Source of the DNA: Patescibacteria group bacterium
Lineage (GTDB): Bacteria; Patescibacteriota; Patescibacteriia; 2-12-FULL-60-25
DNA: 64,000 nucleotides
Assembly: GCA_028688515.1 (NCBI GenBank)
Contig: JAQTXZ010000001.1
Coordinates: 310,001 to 374,000, forward strand
Reading direction: 5' to 3'
Made by a program: the position numbers and the translations under genes
Part shown: positions 32,372 through 41,300 of the stretch, piece by piece
How positions within the stretch are numbered: position 1 is the stretch's first letter
Layout of the letters: each line of letters begins with the position of its first letter
The notes under the pieces: model-generated
The model's input: the letters and a program-made list of their open reading frames with translations, nothing else
Database searches by the model: none
What the model was told of the DNA's origin: nothing

Positions 32372-33868
32372 ATGTTAGACGTTCATAAACTTAAGCGCGT
32401 TCATTTGGTCGGCATCGGCGGAATCAGCATGTCTGCCGTTGCTAAGTTATTGTCGCAGTCCGGAGTGACTGTCAGCGGATCTGATTTGGCGGAAACTCCA
32501 ATTACAAAAGAGCTGCAGGCCAAAGGCGTCAAAGTCATCATCGGTCCGCACGATGAAAGGAACCTTGCGGAGGATTGCCAGGCTGTGATTCATACTTCCG
32601 CTTCGCGAGATGATAATCCTGAGCGCATTGCAGCCAAGGGAAGGCACATTTCAGATTTGTCGAATTTTGAATTTTTGGGAGAGTGGTTTAAAGATAAAAA
32701 AGTGGTTTTGGTAACGGGCACGCATGGTAAGAGTACGACGACGGCTTTGCTGGGCAATATGTGTATCAAAGGCGGTCTTGATCCTACGGTCATCATTGGC
32801 AGCCGCGTGCCTGGCTGGCCGGATGCGAATTTGTGGATTGGCAAGTCAGATTTGGTAATTATTGAAGGAGATGAATATGCGCGGCATTTTTTGGATTTTC
32901 ATCCGTCGGCTTTGATTATAAATAATATTGAGCTTGATCACACTGATATTTTTAAAGATGTAGACGACATGCGTCATACGTTTGAACGTTTGCTTCGACA
33001 GACGAAAAAAGACGCGATTGTCGTCGTTAATGGCGAGTCGGAACAGGCGATGAAAGCCGTAGATACGATCAAGCTGCACGATATGAAAGTTGTAAAATTC
33101 GGGCGTAGTTCGACCGTTAAGCTGAAAAGCCAATCGTACGATGCAATGATGGAAAGTTTATATGGAGCAAAGGGAATGGAAGCAAAAATCAATTTTGGCG
33201 CCGAGAACTGGAAGTTGGAGTCGTCTTTGATCGGTGATTACAATGCAATGAACGTCGCTGCCGCCGCTGTCATGGCACATGAGCTCGGAGTTGCGTCAGA
33301 AGCGATATGGACTGCGGTTAAAGAGTTTGCCGGCATTTGGCGCCGCATGGAGTTTGTTGGCGATCTTAACGGCGCGCAAGTCTATTCTGATTACGGCCAT
33401 CATCCGACTGCTGTGCGCGAAACCATCGCCGGAGTCAAACAGGCTTTTCCCGACAAGCGAGTTATTCTTTGTTTTCAACCTCATCATAAAAATCGCACAA
33501 AGCAATTGTTTGATGATTTTGTAACTTGTTTTGATCAAGCTGACGTTCTCGTTCTTTGCGAGATTTATGACGTTGCCGGTCGTAGCTCTCAAGAAGACGC
33601 GGACATGTCGTCGCAAAAGTTGCTTGATGCCGTTAAATCACGCATCTCAAATAAAGATAATCAAACAAAAGAAAGCGATATTCGATTAGATATCGTTGAG
33701 TACGCTCCAAATCCCGACTCTGCCGTTAAAAGAACTTTTGAGCTTCTGCAGCCGGGAGATGTCTGCGTCGTGATGGGAGCGGGGAATATTGACGCTTCAC
33801 TTCGAGAAATAATTCAAAAAGCAAATAGCAAAAAGCAAATCGTCGGTATCCCTTCGGGATATAATTAA
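32372..33868 (+). CDS. murC: MurC, UDP-N-acetylmuramate-L-alanine ligase
   Basis: A 498-residue Mur ligase that adds L-Ala to UDP-MurNAc with ATP. Visible: the N-terminal Rossmann motif GIGGISMSAVAKLL, the P-loop GTHGKSTTTALL (about residue 117), EGDEYARHF, NNIELDHTDIF and YGHHPTAVRETI. The last ~20 residues (QKANSKKQIVGIPSGYN) are encoded by an AAGCAAATAGCAAAAAGC repeat, so the native C-terminus was extended. murB follows 57 bases later, the only other peptidoglycan-precursor gene in the window. Confidence 0.96.
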   Translation: MLDVHKLKRVHLVGIGGISMSAVAKLLSQSGVTVSGSDLAETPITKELQAKGVKVIIGPHDERNLAEDCQAVIHTSASRDDNPERIAAKGRHISDLSNFEFLGEWFKDKKVVLVTGTHGKSTTTALLGNMCIKGGLDPTVIIGSRVPGWPDANLWIGKSDLVIIEGDEYARHFLDFHPSALIINNIELDHTDIFKDVDDMRHTFERLLRQTKKDAIVVVNGESEQAMKAVDTIKLHDMKVVKFGRSSTVKLKSQSYDAMMESLYGAKGMEAKINFGAENWKLESSLIGDYNAMNVAAAAVMAHELGVASEAIWTAVKEFAGIWRRMEFVGDLNGAQVYSDYGHHPTAVRETIAGVKQAFPDKRVILCFQPHHKNRTKQLFDDFVTCFDQADVLVLCEIYDVAGRSSQEDADMSSQKLLDAVKSRISNKDNQTKESDIRLDIVEYAPNPDSAVKRTFELLQPGDVCVVMGAGNIDASLREIIQKANSKKQIVGIPSGYN

Positions 33869-33921
33869 TTATGCAGCAGGCCTCCAACATCTTGCTTTTT
33901 GCTACTTGCTATTTGCTTTAA
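33818..33921. repeat. Palindromic AAGCAAATAGCAAAAAGC repeat at murC end
   Basis: AAAAGCAAATAGCAAAAAGC in the murC 3' end is mirrored by CTTTTTGCTACTTGCTATTT upstream of murB. Confidence 0.8.
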
Positions 33922-33925
33922 TTTT

Positions 33926-34900
33926 ATGTCTCCTGAAACAATCTCTGCATTCAAAAAACAATTTCCCGACGTTGTGGAAAATGAACCGATGAGCAAGCAT
34001 ACGAATTTGCGCATTGGAGGTCCGGCTCGTTTATTCATAATCGCCAATGAACCGAGCGTTATTTTGGACGCGGCTGCCGTTGCGAGAAAGTTGGACATTC
34101 CTTGGATTGTTTTTGGCGGCGGTTCGAACATGCTTGTATCAGATTCCGGCTACGACGGTTTGGCGATTCAAATTGCTTTTCGCGACGTTAAACTCCGCCA
34201 GCAGACGGCTACCGTCGAAGCTGGTGCGATAATGTCCGCAGTCGCGCGCCAGACCGCGGAAGCCGGGCTCGGCGGTTTAGAGTGGGCGGTTGGAGTCCCC
34301 GGCACGGTCGGCGGTGCGATCTACGGCAATGCGGGATGTTACGGCGGAGAAGTGAAAGATAGTTTGGTTTCTGTTGATTGTTACGATATTAAAACAGGTA
34401 AACCCGAAGTTTATCCAAATGCAAAATGTGCATTCGGTTATCGCGACAGCCGTTTTAAGCGCGAACCGCACGTGATATTTCGCGCCACTTTTAAGTTGAC
34501 TCCGACCGATCCAAAGCCTTTAAAAAAACGTATCGAAGAGATTTTGCAAATGCGCAAAGCAAAGCAACCTTTGGAATTCGGCAGTGCGGGCTGCATGTTT
34601 AAAAACTTTGTATTTAAAGATGAGAGCGAACTCGAGCGTCTCAAGCAAGACGTCAAAGAGATACCGGCAGACATGTTGGCAAAAAAAGCAATTTCCGCAG
34701 GCTGGCTGATTCAACAAGCGGGAATGTTGGGAGAAAAAATCGGCGGGGCGCAAGTCAGCGAGAAACATGGAAACTTTATAATCAACTTGGGAGACGCAAC
34801 TGCGCAGGACGTTTTGATGTTGACGAGCAAAGTCAAAATGAAAGTCCGCGACGATTACAATATCATGCTTGAAGACGAAGTTCAGCTGATCGGCTTTTGA
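33926..34900 (+). CDS. murB: MurB, UDP-N-acetylenolpyruvoylglucosamine reductase
   Basis: A 324-residue FAD flavoprotein that reduces UDP-GlcNAc-enolpyruvate to UDP-MurNAc. Visible: HTNLRIGGPARLF, the FAD-binding WIVFGGGSNMLVSD, GLEWAVGVPGTVGGAIYGNAG and SAGCMFKNF. I start at ATG 33926 (MSPETISAF); an earlier in-frame codon reads repeat sequence. Length and motifs fit the type II (Gram-positive-like) MurB. Confidence 0.95.
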   Translation: MSPETISAFKKQFPDVVENEPMSKHTNLRIGGPARLFIIANEPSVILDAAAVARKLDIPWIVFGGGSNMLVSDSGYDGLAIQIAFRDVKLRQQTATVEAGAIMSAVARQTAEAGLGGLEWAVGVPGTVGGAIYGNAGCYGGEVKDSLVSVDCYDIKTGKPEVYPNAKCAFGYRDSRFKREPHVIFRATFKLTPTDPKPLKKRIEEILQMRKAKQPLEFGSAGCMFKNFVFKDESELERLKQDVKEIPADMLAKKAISAGWLIQQAGMLGEKIGGAQVSEKHGNFIINLGDATAQDVLMLTSKVKMKVRDDYNIMLEDEVQLIGF

Positions 34901-34944
34901 CGCCGTCTTGCGGACAGCTTACGATATTATTATAGATGTGGATA

Positions 34945-34990
34945 AAATCGAATAATCCGTAATTCGTAATTTTTAATTCGTAATTGAATC
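34945..34990. repeat. AT-rich TAATTCGTAATT repeat before hpf
   Basis: CCGTAATTCGTAATTTTTAA is followed by TTCGTAATTGAATC; similar in style to GTTAATTGTACATTGTTAAT at 49190-49220. Confidence 0.55.
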
Positions 34991-34995
34991 GAAGT

Positions 34996-35319
34996 ATGAC
35001 AATTAACATTCGTGCGGCCAACATGGAGCTTACGGACGCGATCAAGCAATATGCCGAAGAAAAGCTGACGTCTTTGGAAAAGTTTTACGACAACATTATC
35101 CATATCGAAGTTGATCTCGGTCTTGATAATCATCATCACAATAAAGGCGATATCTACATGTGCTCAGCAGCAGTTGATGTTCCTGGGAATATTTTTAAGG
35201 TAGAAAAGCAAGAAGAAAATTTATATAAAGCCATAGACAAGGTCCGAGATCACTTGCGCGAAGAGATTACCGCTTGGAAGGAAAAAACCCGCGAAACTTT
35301 GCGCGGCACAACTGTCTAA
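34996..35319 (+). CDS. hpf: Ribosome hibernation-promoting factor (HPF/YfiA family)
   Basis: A 107-residue short-form HPF/YfiA protein that binds the 30S subunit and silences ribosomes in stationary phase. Visible: INIRAANMELTDAIKQYAEE, LEKFYDNI, then GDIYMCSAAVDVPG and DKVRDHLREEITAWKEK. It lacks the C-terminal dimerisation domain of long HPF. I start at ATG 34996. It lies just upstream of secA. Confidence 0.9.
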   Translation: MTINIRAANMELTDAIKQYAEEKLTSLEKFYDNIIHIEVDLGLDNHHHNKGDIYMCSAAVDVPGNIFKVEKQEENLYKAIDKVRDHLREEITAWKEKTRETLRGTTV

Positions 35320-35408
35320 GTGCTGAATTTTTTGATGTTACGTGTTATGTGATACATGTTGCATGGCCTTTTGACTTTTGGCGTTTTTCTGCGTAAGATA
35401 GCGATATT

Positions 35409-38144
35409 ATGTCAATAATAAAGAAAATTTTCGGTGATCCAAATGAAAAGGTTTTGCGTAAGATTAGGCCTTTTGTAGAACAGATAAATGCACTGGAACC
35501 CAGTATTAAAACGCTGTCGGACGAAGGCTTGAAACAAAAAACTCTGGAATTTAAGGAACGTTTGTCAAAAGGCGCTAATTTAGACGATATTTCGTCCGAG
35601 GCTTTTGCGGTTGCCCGCGAGGCATCTTGGCGCAATCTTAAACAGCGTCAATACGACGTTCAGCTTGTTGGCGGATATGTTTTGCAACAAGGCCAGATTG
35701 CGGAGATGCGCACCGGTGAAGGCAAAACTTTAACTGCCGTTGCGCCGGTTTATTTGAATGCGCTCGAAGGCAAAGGCGTTCACTTGATTACCGTCAACGA
35801 TTACTTGGCTCGCCGCGATACCGTTTGGATGGGTCAGGTTTATCATGCGCTTGGTTTGACCATCGGTTGTATTCAGCACGAAAGCGGCTATGTCTACGAT
35901 CCTGCTTTTAAAGCGGAACCGCAACATGATGAAAACCGCGACGAAACTGGTTCGTTTAAAGTCGACATGGATTATCTGCGTCCGGTTTCGCGTAAAGAGG
36001 CTTATGCTGCGGATATCACTTACGGAACAAATAATGAGTTCGGTTTTGATTATCTGCGCGACAATATGGTCGTCTCACTCGATGCAATGGTGCAGCGCGG
36101 ATTGCATTACGCAATTGTTGACGAAGTCGACTCGATTTTGATCGACGAAGCGCGCACGCCGCTAATCATCAGCGGTCCTGCGGAAGAGTCGAGCGAAATG
36201 TATTTGCGTTTTGCGGAACTTGTTCCAAAATTGGAAGTTGACACTGATTATGTGATCGACGAAAAGTTGAGAACCGCATCAATTACCGAAGCCGGCATAA
36301 CAAAGATGGAACAATGGCTGAATATCGAAAATCTTTATGCGCAGGGCGGAGTCAAACAAGTCCACCATTTGGAAAACGCTTTGCGCGCGCATGCCATGTA
36401 CAAGCGCGACAAGGATTATGTCGTTAAAGACGGCGAGGTGTTGATTGTCGACGAGTTTACCGGCCGCTTGATGATCGGCCGCCGTTACAGCGAGGGATTG
36501 CATCAGGCTATTGAGGCAAAAGAACATGTCGCCATTCAGCGCGAGAGCGTCACTATGGCAACGATTACTTTTCAGAATTACTTTCGCATGTACGACAAAC
36601 TTGCCGGCATGACAGGCACTGCGCTTACGGAAGCCGAAGAGTTTTATAAAATCTACAAACTAGAAGTTGTGGAAATTCCGACCAACAAAAAAATTCAACG
36701 CAAAGATTCTCCTGATCGCGTTTATAAATCGGAGAAGGGAAAGTTTATGGCGGTCGTACGCGAGATTAAACGCTTGCGCGAGTTGGGACAGCCTGTTTTG
36801 GTAGGCACCGCGTCAATTGAAAAGAATGAAGTTTTGGGAGAATTACTAAAGATGGAAGGCATTCCGTTTAATCTTTTGAATGCAAAAAACCACGAACGCG
36901 AAGGCGAATGGATCGCTCAAGCAGGCCGCAAAGGCGCCGTAACGGTAGCAACTAATATGGCAGGCCGCGGCGTCGACATTATCCTGGGAGGCAATCCGCC
37001 GGTTGAGGAAGAGGGAAGCGAAGTAAAATCTCTTGGTGGTTTGCATGTACTTGGTACGGAACGCCACGAAAGCCGCCGCATCGACAATCAGTTGCGCGGC
37101 CGCTCCGGGCGTCAGGGCGACCCGGGTTCCACGCAGTTCTATGTTTCGCTCGAAGATGATTTGATGCGCATCTTCGGTTCCGACAGCATGAGAAAGCGCA
37201 TGGACTTTTTAAAGATTCCCGATGATGAACCGATAGAGAGCAAAATGCTTTCCAAGGCCATCGAAGGCGCGCAGAAAAAAGTCGAAGGCCATAACTTTGA
37301 CATTCGCAAACACTTGCTTGAATACGATGATGTAATCAACAAGCATCGCACCGCCATTTACAGCCAGCGCCGTCAAATTTTGGAAGATGCCGTTAAAGCC
37401 ACCGAAGACGGTGAGAGGCCTCTTAAAAAGAAAATATTGGAGGCTGTTGAGAATGAAATAGAGCAAACGGTTTTCTTTCACACCGGTGCGGAGGATCCGT
37501 CTCTTTGGGATTTGGAAGAAGTCGCCAAGGCGGTCAATGCGCTGTTGCCTGCGGAATACGATGCGACGTCCGTCATCAAAGCTTTCGAAAGTCCGTCGAC
37601 AGGTAAACAAGGCATGGCGGAAGTCAGAACAAAAATCATTACGGCTTGCATGGAGCTTGCAAAACAGGCTTATACAAAAATCGAAGAAACAATCGTCGAT
37701 CAAACTTTTATGGCCGACATTGAAAAAGGCGTCTTGCTGCGCTCGTATGACGATTTGTGGATCGAGCATCTTGATGCCATTGATCATCTGCGCCGCGGCA
37801 TCGGGCTTACCGGTTATGCGCAACATGATCCGCTCGTCGAATACAAACGCGAGGCTTATCGCATGTTCAACGAGCTTAATGCGTTAATCAACAAACAAGT
37901 CGCGCACGCGATTTTCAAAATTCCCGTCGCGCAGCAAGTGGCGATTCGCCAGTTCAGCCAACGTCTTGCAAGCGAAAAACCGCTCATCTTTTCCGGCGCC
38001 GCAAAAACTGCGGACGAACTGGGTCAAGGCGAAACGCACAGCGCGCAACGCGAAACGCAAGATCCGAAGTTTAAAGATGTTGGCAGAAATGACCTATGCC
38101 CGTGCGGGAGTGGGTTAAAGTTTAAAAAGTGCCACGGCAAATAA
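35409..38144 (+). CDS. secA: SecA preprotein translocase ATPase
   Basis: A 911-residue motor of the Sec pathway. Visible: Walker A MRTGEGKTLTAVAP (about residue 100), the preprotein-binding and DEAD parts with VDEVDSILIDEARTPLIISG, nucleotide-binding fold 2 with ATNMAGRGVDIILGG, RIDNQLRGRSGRQGDPG, and the C-terminal Zn motif CPCGSGLKFKKCHG that binds SecB or ribosomes in other bacteria. The length is normal. With secD/secF at 41.9-44.9 kb it forms the core export machinery needed for the large surface proteins. Confidence 0.97.
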   Translation: MSIIKKIFGDPNEKVLRKIRPFVEQINALEPSIKTLSDEGLKQKTLEFKERLSKGANLDDISSEAFAVAREASWRNLKQRQYDVQLVGGYVLQQGQIAEMRTGEGKTLTAVAPVYLNALEGKGVHLITVNDYLARRDTVWMGQVYHALGLTIGCIQHESGYVYDPAFKAEPQHDENRDETGSFKVDMDYLRPVSRKEAYAADITYGTNNEFGFDYLRDNMVVSLDAMVQRGLHYAIVDEVDSILIDEARTPLIISGPAEESSEMYLRFAELVPKLEVDTDYVIDEKLRTASITEAGITKMEQWLNIENLYAQGGVKQVHHLENALRAHAMYKRDKDYVVKDGEVLIVDEFTGRLMIGRRYSEGLHQAIEAKEHVAIQRESVTMATITFQNYFRMYDKLAGMTGTALTEAEEFYKIYKLEVVEIPTNKKIQRKDSPDRVYKSEKGKFMAVVREIKRLRELGQPVLVGTASIEKNEVLGELLKMEGIPFNLLNAKNHEREGEWIAQAGRKGAVTVATNMAGRGVDIILGGNPPVEEEGSEVKSLGGLHVLGTERHESRRIDNQLRGRSGRQGDPGSTQFYVSLEDDLMRIFGSDSMRKRMDFLKIPDDEPIESKMLSKAIEGAQKKVEGHNFDIRKHLLEYDDVINKHRTAIYSQRRQILEDAVKATEDGERPLKKKILEAVENEIEQTVFFHTGAEDPSLWDLEEVAKAVNALLPAEYDATSVIKAFESPSTGKQGMAEVRTKIITACMELAKQAYTKIEETIVDQTFMADIEKGVLLRSYDDLWIEHLDAIDHLRRGIGLTGYAQHDPLVEYKREAYRMFNELNALINKQVAHAIFKIPVAQQVAIRQFSQRLASEKPLIFSGAAKTADELGQGETHSAQRETQDPKFKDVGRNDLCPCGSGLKFKKCHGK

Positions 38145-38145
38145 C

Positions 38146-38190
38146 CCTCACCCCAACCCCTCCCGCCATCAAATGGGGGAGGGGCTTTAA
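38146..38190. repeat. Dispersed CCCCAACCCCTCCC palindromic repeat
   Basis: CCCTCACCCCAACCCCTCCC, GCCATCAAATG and GGGGGAGGGGC, closely matching the copy inside uvrC (1786-1832). Confidence 0.85.
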
Positions 38191-38206
38191 AAAAATCCTA
38201 AAACAC

Positions 38207-38851
38207 ATGGCACTCGAAGCAACGCACATGCGGTTTGCGCTTGATCTGAAGGACAAATATCAGGTCAAAGATTTGCATAAATATATTTCCGGTTCGATTT
38301 ATCCTGATAGTCGTTATTTATCCAAAATTGATCGTGTTCTGACTCATCCAAAAGATCGCATGGAGTGGGATATCGCTAATTTGGATGATTTTAAGAAAGG
38401 TTGGCATAGCCATTTGATTTGCGACAGAATTCAATTGCAGCTCATTAAGGAAAGTAAACCGGGGATTTTTGTGGGAGAGATCAGACACGGTGATCAGGCG
38501 TGGTTATATTCAACGGCGATAAAAGCATTACAAGAAATAGATATTGTTAAAAGTTTTGATGTCGTGTCTTATCTTCCATGTTTGAACTACATCGAAACTC
38601 CGAATGGTGAAGATGCCAATACTTTGAGGGAGTATAACCAGATTTTTATTCGTGAATATGCCGATCCAAAATCATTCGGCACAAAAAATATTGACCGTAT
38701 CGGCCGGGCTTTTGGCATGAATGATGAGGTTGTTGATCAGATAAGCCGTCATGTTTTATTGAATCAACAAGACCCCGATGTTTTAAGGCTTCTAAAAAAC
38801 ATTTACAATCAAATGTTAAATAGAGCTTTGAGTTTAGATATCTGGCCATAA
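38207..38851 (+). CDS. Hypothetical protein, zinc-dependent phospholipase C-like
   Basis: A 214-residue helical protein. The N-terminus (MALEATHMRFALDLKDKYQV), then KYISGSIYPDSRY and RVLTHPKDR, recalls bacterial proteins annotated as zinc-dependent phospholipase C-like, where a His/Asp-rich all-helical core binds metal. The similarity is partial, so the function is only suggested. I choose ATG 38207; an upstream in-frame start would translate the adjacent repeat. It is followed three bases later by the ASCH gene. Confidence 0.6.
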   Translation: MALEATHMRFALDLKDKYQVKDLHKYISGSIYPDSRYLSKIDRVLTHPKDRMEWDIANLDDFKKGWHSHLICDRIQLQLIKESKPGIFVGEIRHGDQAWLYSTAIKALQEIDIVKSFDVVSYLPCLNYIETPNGEDANTLREYNQIFIREYADPKSFGTKNIDRIGRAFGMNDEVVDQISRHVLLNQQDPDVLRLLKNIYNQMLNRALSLDIWP

Positions 38852-38853
38852 AT

Positions 38854-39177
38854 ATGCAATCTCTCAAATTTGCGCCTCACTTAGTTCCTTTGGTGCTTTC
38901 AGGCGAAAAGACTTCGACTTGGCGCTTGTTTGACGATAAGGATTTACAGGTCGATGATGAGTTGGTTTTTGTGAATGCGGTGACCGGCGATGAGTTTGCA
39001 AAAGCGCGAATAACGTCGCTTACCGTAAAAACTCTGGGTCAAGTTACACCGGATGATTACGATGGGCATGAAAAATATTCCAGCCCAGAAGAAGCGCTGG
39101 AAACTTTTAATAAATTTTACGGAGGTAAAGTTACTTTGGAAACTGAAGTTAAAATTATTAAATTTGAATTGATATGA
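38854..39177 (+). CDS. ASCH domain protein
   Basis: A 107-residue single ASCH domain: MQSLKFAPHLVPLVLSGEKT, STWRLFDDKDLQVDDELVFV and FAKARITSLTVKTL are typical of this PUA-like fold, which binds RNA or acts on modified nucleosides. It overlaps the next gene by four bases (ATGA), part of a run of tightly spaced small genes (38.2-41.2 kb). Confidence 0.85.
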   Translation: MQSLKFAPHLVPLVLSGEKTSTWRLFDDKDLQVDDELVFVNAVTGDEFAKARITSLTVKTLGQVTPDDYDGHEKYSSPEEALETFNKFYGGKVTLETEVKIIKFELI

Positions 39178-39563
39178 AATCCGTCGTCATCTGCGGCAGT
39201 AGTCGTTTTGCAGCCGAAATGAGGGAGCTTGCAAAGAAGCTGAAAGATTTGGGCGTGGTGGTTTTTGAGCCGCATTTGTATCGTTCGTCCGGCGGAGTTT
39301 GGGAGGAGATTAAGGATTTTGATAAAAAATTCGTGGCTTTGGGTTTGACGCATGATCATTTTTACAAAATCCGCATGGCCGACGTCGTCTATGTTTTTAA
39401 CAAAGACGGCTACGCGGGCAACAGTTTGACCTTGGAAATCGGTTACGCCGTTGCCATGAACAAAGCGATCTACGCTTTCGACGGCAACGACGAAGAAATC
39501 TGCCGTAAAGTTCTTTTCAGCGGCATCGTCAAAGAGCCGGAAGAGTTGGTTAAGTTCTTATAA
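39174..39563 (+). CDS. Nucleoside 2-deoxyribosyltransferase-like Rossmann protein
   Basis: A 129-residue protein with a flavodoxin/Rossmann-like pattern: MKSVVICGSSRFAAEMREL at the start and RMADVVYVFNKDGYAGNSLT, then LEIGYAVAMNKAIYAF. The E(I/L)GYA element with an upstream small-residue loop resembles nucleoside 2-deoxyribosyltransferases and related small nucleotide-processing proteins. Exact activity cannot be set. Overlaps the ASCH gene by four bases. Confidence 0.7.
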   Translation: MKSVVICGSSRFAAEMRELAKKLKDLGVVVFEPHLYRSSGGVWEEIKDFDKKFVALGLTHDHFYKIRMADVVYVFNKDGYAGNSLTLEIGYAVAMNKAIYAFDGNDEEICRKVLFSGIVKEPEELVKFL

Positions 39564-39573
39564 TGAGACGTTT

Positions 39574-39783
39574 ATGTTCCCTCATGGCAAATATAAACAT
39601 TACAGCGGCAAAGAATACGAAATAGTCGGCATTGCCAAACACAGCGAAACGCTGGAGGAGATGGTTGTGTATCGCGCTCTTTACGGCGAACATCAAATCT
39701 GGGTAAGGCCGCTGGGCATGTTTTTGGAAGATGTTGAGATCGACGGCAAGTTGGTGCCGAGGTTTGAACGTGTGAGCAATTAA
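39574..39783 (+). CDS. DUF1653 family protein
   Basis: A 69-residue single-domain protein: GKYKHYSGKEYEIVGIAKHS, ETLEEMVVYRALYGEHQIWV and RPLGMFLEDVEIDGK match the DUF1653 pattern closely. The family is small, widespread and uncharacterised. It starts ten bases after the preceding stop. Confidence 0.85.
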   Translation: MFPHGKYKHYSGKEYEIVGIAKHSETLEEMVVYRALYGEHQIWVRPLGMFLEDVEIDGKLVPRFERVSN

Positions 39784-39787
39784 TTTT

Positions 39788-40135
39788 ATGCAAGATTTGC
39801 AAATCGCTGCAACGCAAGTCAGGGAGGCTTTTGAAACATGGATAGTTTCACTAGATCTGCTTGCCAATTTGTATTCCGGATATAATCCCGACGTTGACGC
39901 GCAAAGGTTTGTTGAAGATGCGTTGAAGATCTTTCCTAAATTAAATTGCGGTTTGGCGTCCGTTTATCTTCAGAAAGTTTTGGGAGGAGGGGAGATCGTG
40001 CGCGGCGCGTACGGCGTTAATGCGCATACTTTTCTAGTCTTGGATGAAAATGTCGTTGTCGACATAACAGCCGATCAATATGGCGGACCGAAAGTTTACG
40101 TTGGAGAACTTAAATTTCCTTGGTCTATCAATTGA
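39788..40135 (+). CDS. Hypothetical protein, papain-like fold possible
   Basis: A 115-residue protein. A Cys in LNCGLASVYLQ (about residue 55) and a later HTFLVLDENVVVDITADQYG with His and Asp are spaced like the Cys-His-Asp triad of small papain-like or transglutaminase-like enzymes. This is a structural guess, not a family match. It starts five bases after the DUF1653 gene. Confidence 0.6.
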   Translation: MQDLQIAATQVREAFETWIVSLDLLANLYSGYNPDVDAQRFVEDALKIFPKLNCGLASVYLQKVLGGGEIVRGAYGVNAHTFLVLDENVVVDITADQYGGPKVYVGELKFPWSIN

Positions 40136-40208
40136 AATGTCGTATGCCGGACGCCGCATCTTCCGTCCGACGTTTTGCGATTCACGTTACACGTTTCGCA
40201 TTTCGCGT

Positions 40209-40214
40209 TATACT
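40209..40214 (+). promoter_or_regulatory. -10 box of the 40223 gene
   Basis: TATACT eight bases before ATG 40223, after a stretch of GCGATTCACGTTACACG-type repeats; consistent with leaderless or near-leaderless transcription. Confidence 0.5.
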
Positions 40215-40222
40215 GTCCCTGT

Positions 40223-40735
40223 ATGACAAGTCCCGAAAGATTTCCCAAAGGCCTGGATCCAAAGCCGGAGCGTAAGCGTAAACGAACAAGAGTGCGTCTT
40301 GACGGCGATGAGGATATGTCTCAAACAGAACCGGCGCCTCCTCTCCGCGAGAGTTCGTTTATGTTGCCGCCAAAACCCGTTGAGGCTAAGCCGGCAAAAA
40401 TTGAATCAGGAATCAGATTAAGGCCGATGTTCGACCCTTCCGTCAAACATCGAAACGAAGCGCGTGATGCAATTAAGGCGCTTGAAGACGTCGATTTTGA
40501 AGAAGAGGGAATGGATTGGGAAGTGCGTTTGCAGATGACAAAGCTGATTAATTTTATCGCAGAAAGCGAGTTCCCGGAGGATTTGGTAAAACAAATCGCA
40601 AGAGCCAATGATCTGATACTTGAATTTTTGCCAAACTCTTATCCGGACGGTTCAAAAGAAATCCCGCCGATTGATCGCGGAAACATAAAAAAAATTATTT
40701 GGAAGGCGGAAAGGATAATCAACGACAAAAAATAA
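40223..40735 (+). CDS. Hypothetical soluble protein
   Basis: A 170-residue protein: a basic, Pro-rich N-terminal ~65 residues (probably disordered), then an acidic helical domain (HRNEARDAIKALEDVDFEEE, LVKQIARANDLILEFL). No family recognised. I start at ATG 40223 (MTSPERFPKG), after the TATACT box, rather than the upstream in-frame 40175. The Nudix gene follows 14 bases later. Confidence 0.65.
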   Translation: MTSPERFPKGLDPKPERKRKRTRVRLDGDEDMSQTEPAPPLRESSFMLPPKPVEAKPAKIESGIRLRPMFDPSVKHRNEARDAIKALEDVDFEEEGMDWEVRLQMTKLINFIAESEFPEDLVKQIARANDLILEFLPNSYPDGSKEIPPIDRGNIKKIIWKAERIINDKK

Positions 40736-40749
40736 ATTTTGTCTTCTTT

Positions 40750-41226
40750 ATGGAAACTTCAAACAGCGATACGTACCTGATCAAGGATTCAAAGCGCGGT
40801 GTCGACCATATTGGCGTTACTTGCGTATTTTTTTGCCATGATGGTAAAGGCAATATTTTGCTTCATAAACGCAGTGCGGCTTGCCGAGACGAACAGGGGA
40901 GATGGGATTGCGGTGCGGGAGCGATGGAGTTTGGCGAGACTTTTGAAGAAGCTGTAACTCGAGAAATTCGTGAAGAATATTGTGTTGAACCACTTGAATT
41001 AACTCATGTCACCTCTACGAATGTCCTTAGAGAAAATAACGGAGTAAAAACTCACTGGGTTGCAATTCTGTATGTCGCCAAAGTTGATCCGGTTGGTATA
41101 CGCATCGGTGAACCGGAAAAGATAGACGAGATCGGTTGGTTTAAGACAAACGAATTGCCCGAGCCTCAGCTTTCGATGTTGTCTAAACATCTTGATTTAG
41201 TAAAACGTATTATTCTTAAGTCATAA
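40750..41226 (+). CDS. Nudix hydrolase
   Basis: A 158-residue Nudix enzyme cleaving a nucleoside diphosphate linked to another moiety. The Nudix box is visible as GAMEFGETFEEAVTREIREE followed by YCV, with the catalytic REIREE intact. The substrate cannot be predicted. I start at ATG 40750 (METSNSDTYL). Confidence 0.9.
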   Translation: METSNSDTYLIKDSKRGVDHIGVTCVFFCHDGKGNILLHKRSAACRDEQGRWDCGAGAMEFGETFEEAVTREIREEYCVEPLELTHVTSTNVLRENNGVKTHWVAILYVAKVDPVGIRIGEPEKIDEIGWFKTNELPEPQLSMLSKHLDLVKRIILKS

Positions 41227-41231
41227 TTGCT

Positions 41232-41296
41232 AACTACTTTCAAACTCTTGTAAGTTGTCAGTTGTAACCTCATTCTTCTAAACTCTTGTCAGTTAA
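41232..41296. repeat. Repeat of the TTGTAAGTTGTCAGTTG type
   Basis: AACTCTTGTAAGTTGTCAGT and AAACTCTTGTCAGTTAATC, related to the palindrome upstream of uvrC (945-1035). Confidence 0.65.
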
Positions 41297-41300
41297 TCAT